A stretch of DNA of 8,773 bases, from positions 4,789 through 13,561 of the forward strand of contig DGPR01000018.1 of assembly GCA_002390525.1 (NCBI GenBank), in the 5' to 3' direction. The notes below the pieces were generated by a model. The model was given only the letters and a program-made list of their open reading frames with translations. It did no database searches and was not told the origin of the DNA. Origin of the DNA: Cellvibrionales bacterium UBA4435 (lineage in GTDB: Bacteria > Pseudomonadota > Gammaproteobacteria > Pseudomonadales > Porticoccaceae). The position numbers and the translations under genes are program-made. This document shows, one piece after another, positions 7,077 to 8,773 of this stretch. Position 1 is the first letter of the stretch; each line of letters opens with the position of its first letter.

Positions 7077-7904
7077 TTAACGATGGCACTTAATATGTAT
7101 TGGTGCATATGATTCGCTTTGGACTATTTCTACCATTGACTCTCTTATAAGCTCCATAAGAGCTAAAAAAGTACCTATCACCCCTGCTCTTCCCTCTGTT
7201 AAATCGAACAAGCTATTGAAGGGTAAATAGTTTTCACTATTTAAGGAACTGAGGATCCTAGACATCCTCTCTCGAGTAGAAATCATATCAAGCTTAATTT
7301 TATGATGCTCATGCATATCAATTCTTTGCAAAACGCTCGACATAGCAAATAGAATTTCTTGGATAGCTACCTCAGGATAATTTTTAATTATTTTCATATC
7401 TGGATCCTCAGCTGTAGCTAAAAAATTGTCTCTATTAAGCCTTGGTAGGCTATCTATATCTTCTGCTGCCTTCTTAAACCGCTCATATTCTTGTAAGCGG
7501 AGAATTAATGTAGCCCGAGGATCATCTTCTTCAATTTTTTTTTCTTTTGGTAGAAGCATTCTTGATTTAATTTCAGCGAGCATTGCTGCCATCAATAGAT
7601 ATTCTGAAACCAACTCAAGCTGCATTGCTTCCATTAAATTTATATAGCTCATATATTGATGTGTAATTTCAGCTACATTTATTTCTAATATATTAAGATT
7701 TTGACGTTTTATCATATAAAGAAGTAGATCAAGAGGGCCCTCAAAAGCCTCTAAAAAAATCTCTAATGCATTTGGTGGTATATATAAGTCTTTTGGTGCT
7801 TCGGTAATTGACGACCCGAAAAGAACTTTAGAAGATCTTTTATTATCCTCTAATTCTTTCGAGGCATTATTATGGGGATATCCAGACTCTTCTTCTTTTG
7901 ACAT
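7077..7904 (-). CDS. scpA: Segregation and condensation protein ScpA (kleisin)
   Basis: ScpA is the kleisin that bridges the two Smc heads and carries the ScpB dimer. The protein has 275 aa. The family core begins at LEAFEGPLDLLLYMIKRQNL (51-70), followed by VAEITHQYMSYI (77-88), the helical EYLLMAAMLAEIKSRMLLP (101-119) and LILRLQEYERFKKAAE (133-148). The C-terminal winged helix (about 205-275) that contacts the Smc head is intact and ends in IKCHR. Residues 1 to about 35 are polar and charged, probably disordered; PKDLYIPPNALEIF just before the core resembles Pseudomonas ScpA, so at least that part is genuine. The ATG at 7904 has no Shine-Dalgarno match, only an A/U-rich leader, so the exact start is uncertain. 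A candidate TATAAT lies at 7938-7933. Its Smc partner is not in the window. Confidence 0.96.
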   Translation of the reverse strand: MSKEEESGYPHNNASKELEDNKRSSKVLFGSSITEAPKDLYIPPNALEIFLEAFEGPLDLLLYMIKRQNLNILEINVAEITHQYMSYINLMEAMQLELVSEYLLMAAMLAEIKSRMLLPKEKKIEEDDPRATLILRLQEYERFKKAAEDIDSLPRLNRDNFLATAEDPDMKIIKNYPEVAIQEILFAMSSVLQRIDMHEHHKIKLDMISTRERMSRILSSLNSENYLPFNSLFDLTEGRAGVIGTFLALMELIRESMVEIVQSESYAPIHIKCHR

Positions 7905-7932
7905 AATTTTTTTTAAAATTAAACATTAACAC

Positions 7933-7938
7933 ATTATA
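7933..7938 (-). promoter_or_regulatory. Candidate -10 box for the scpA-scpB-rluB unit
   Basis: TATAAT reads on the minus strand in the 110-bp gap after yciO and would start transcription near 7926, about 22 nt before the scpA ATG. No TTGACA-like -35 is present; that position (about 7961-7956) is the centre of the palindrome at 7948-7974. Confidence 0.4.
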
Positions 7939-7947
7939 CTGTGATTA

Positions 7948-7974
7948 ATTTATTCAGCTAGCAGCTGATTAAAT
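7948..7974. repeat. Imperfect palindrome in the yciO-scpA spacer
   Basis: TCAGCT (7954-7959) and AGCTGA (7963-7968) flank a 3-nt centre. After one mismatched pair, five more pairs extend the symmetry to 7948 and 7974, for 27 bp overall. There is no U-run to make it an intrinsic terminator of yciO. Its centre falls where the -35 element of the candidate scpA promoter would be, so a protein-binding operator is possible but unproven. Confidence 0.45.
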
Positions 7975-8014
7975 ACATAGGTTTCTAAAACACTTATTAA
8001 CAAAATTTAAACTA

Positions 8015-8629
8015 TCAAGCTCTTAAATCACCAATCCCTTGTCTAATTATTTCAGGATAAGAGCTACTTAGATCTACTATAGTGGTTAGGCCTTCACTGC
8101 AGTTTCCACCATCTATAATAAGATCAACAGCATGCTCTAATTTAATACGTATCTCACGAGGGTCGGCTATAGGATAACTATCTCCTGGCATAAGCAGACT
8201 TATACTCATAATAGGCTCACCCAGTGCCTTAAGTATAGCTGATATAATCGGACTCTCAGGTACCCTAAGGCCAATTGTTTTTCTTTTTTGATGTAACAAC
8301 CTTCTGGGAACTTCTGCTGTTCCATTAAGTATAAACGTGAAAGGCCCTGGAGTATTAGCTTTAATTAAGCGATATGATTGATTGTTAACTTTAGCATATA
8401 GTGAAAGCTCTGAGAGATCTTTACAGATTAATGTGAAATTATGCTCCTTATCTAGCTCTCTTATGGTTCTAATTCTATCTAATGTTTTTTTTTCGCCAAG
8501 CTGACAACCGATAGCATACGATGAATCTGTAGGGAAAATAAATAACCCGCTTTTTTTAATAATTTTTATAGACTGATCTATTAATCTAGATTGAGGGTTT
8601 TTAGGGTGAATTGAAAAAAATTGGCTCAT
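8015..8629 (-). CDS. yciO: YciO, TsaC/Sua5/YrdC-family protein
   Basis: This protein belongs to the superfamily whose TsaC/Sua5 members make threonylcarbamoyl-adenylate for t6A modification of tRNA. It belongs to the YciO branch, whose cellular role is less certain. From the ATG at 8629 it has 204 aa, matching E. coli YciO (206 aa) end to end, including the start MSQFF. Substrate-pocket motifs are IFPTDSSYAIGC (31-42), EHNFTLICKDLSELS (62-76), NTPGPFTFIL (92-101) and KRKTIGLRVP (115-124). The protein lacks the extra C-terminal domain of Sua5. A GTG at 8641 in frame would add MRYM; I prefer 8629 because TGAGA (8640-8636) lies 6 nt upstream and the start matches E. coli. A 110-bp gap with its own -10 candidate separates it from scpA, so co-transcription with the scp genes is possible but not certain. 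Confidence 0.92.
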   Translation of the reverse strand: MSQFFSIHPKNPQSRLIDQSIKIIKKSGLFIFPTDSSYAIGCQLGEKKTLDRIRTIRELDKEHNFTLICKDLSELSLYAKVNNQSYRLIKANTPGPFTFILNGTAEVPRRLLHQKRKTIGLRVPESPIISAILKALGEPIMSISLLMPGDSYPIADPREIRIKLEHAVDLIIDGGNCSEGLTTIVDLSSSYPEIIRQGIGDLRA

Positions 8630-8773
8630 CATGTATCTCACGGAGATAATTTATTTTTTTCTATACATAAACAAAATCTGCATTTATACAGCTTCCATTT
8701 AAATAGATTGGCACTTCATGCTCGATAAGTCAGTGATGATGACTTACAATAACTAAAAGTTTTGAGTATGTTG
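8630..8773. other. AT-rich region upstream of yciO, no gene supported
   Basis: No frame here gives a convincing coding segment. Minus-strand frames meet stops early, so only the last few codons of an upstream gene could be present. On the minus strand TATAAA (8688-8683) is a weak -10 candidate for yciO without a good -35. The clearest structure is the inverted repeat at 8726-8746. Confidence 0.4.
8726..8746. repeat. Inverted repeat TAAGTCA / TGACTTA near the right edge
   Basis: TAAGTCA (8726-8732) and TGACTTA (8740-8746) are perfect 7-bp arms around GTGATGA. No U-run follows on either strand, so it is more likely an operator-type site or an RNA hairpin in the leader of a neighbouring gene than an intrinsic terminator. 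Its partner gene may lie beyond the window. Confidence 0.4.

Noticed and set aside
7426..7647. A 73-codon plus-strand frame opposite scpA
   Set aside because: Antisense shadow of conserved scpA helices; rich in Ser from complementary codons.
7905..7920. A/T-only self-complementary stretch just before the scpA start, considered as a terminator of yciO
   Set aside because: The stem is only A-U pairs with no GC content and no following U-run in the transcribed strand, so it would not work as an intrinsic terminator.
8718..8756. A 12-codon plus-strand frame across the right-edge inverted repeat, considered as an attenuator leader peptide
   Set aside because: It contains no run of Trp, His, Phe or other regulatory codons and has no clear ribosome site.
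1..8773. Mobile element, CRISPR array, toxin-antitoxin or defence system
   Set aside because: All coding space is taken by intact, well-conserved housekeeping genes with short spacers; no spaced direct repeats, transposase motifs or terminal inverted repeats were seen.

Overview
The window looks like an ordinary housekeeping stretch of an AT-rich gammaproteobacterial chromosome. Three points support this. The proteins resemble their Pseudomonas and E. coli counterparts over their full length. gyrA and ubiG are divergent neighbours, as in E. coli. The run ubiG, HAD phosphatase (mupP-like), yciK matches the order known from Pseudomonas. Low GC and short spacers suggest a compact genome, but the sequence does not let me name the genus. 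I see no transposon, phage gene, CRISPR array, tRNA or rRNA.

Layout: (1) Positions 1-3162, minus strand: gyrA (DNA gyrase subunit A), followed 39 nt later by the first 189 codons of pheA (chorismate mutase/prephenate dehydratase), which runs off the left edge. (2) Positions 3163-3332: a 170-bp divergent promoter region with one perfect TATAAT box facing each way. (3) Positions 3333-5543, plus strand: ubiG (ubiquinone O-methyltransferase), a mupP/gph-type HAD phosphatase and the SDR oxidoreductase yciK, spaced like an operon. (4) Positions 5553-8629, minus strand, converging on yciK with a 9-bp gap: in transcription order yciO, scpA, scpB, rluB. (5) Positions 8630-8773: an AT-rich upstream region with one clean inverted repeat and no supportable gene.

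How the genes work together: the left block joins DNA supercoiling (GyrA) to the entry into phenylalanine synthesis (PheA). The plus-strand block combines a quinone-biosynthesis methyltransferase, a probable cell-wall-recycling phosphatase and an oxidoreductase of unknown substrate; their linkage is conserved but they share no pathway. The right block holds the two non-SMC subunits of the Smc-ScpAB condensin next to the 23S rRNA pseudouridine synthase RluB and the TsaC-like protein YciO.

I found no undescribed system. The items most worth checking are the variant GyrA-box (QHRGGTG), the missing serC between gyrA and pheA, a palindrome over the scpA promoter position, a hairpin between scpB and rluB, and an inverted repeat near the right edge.
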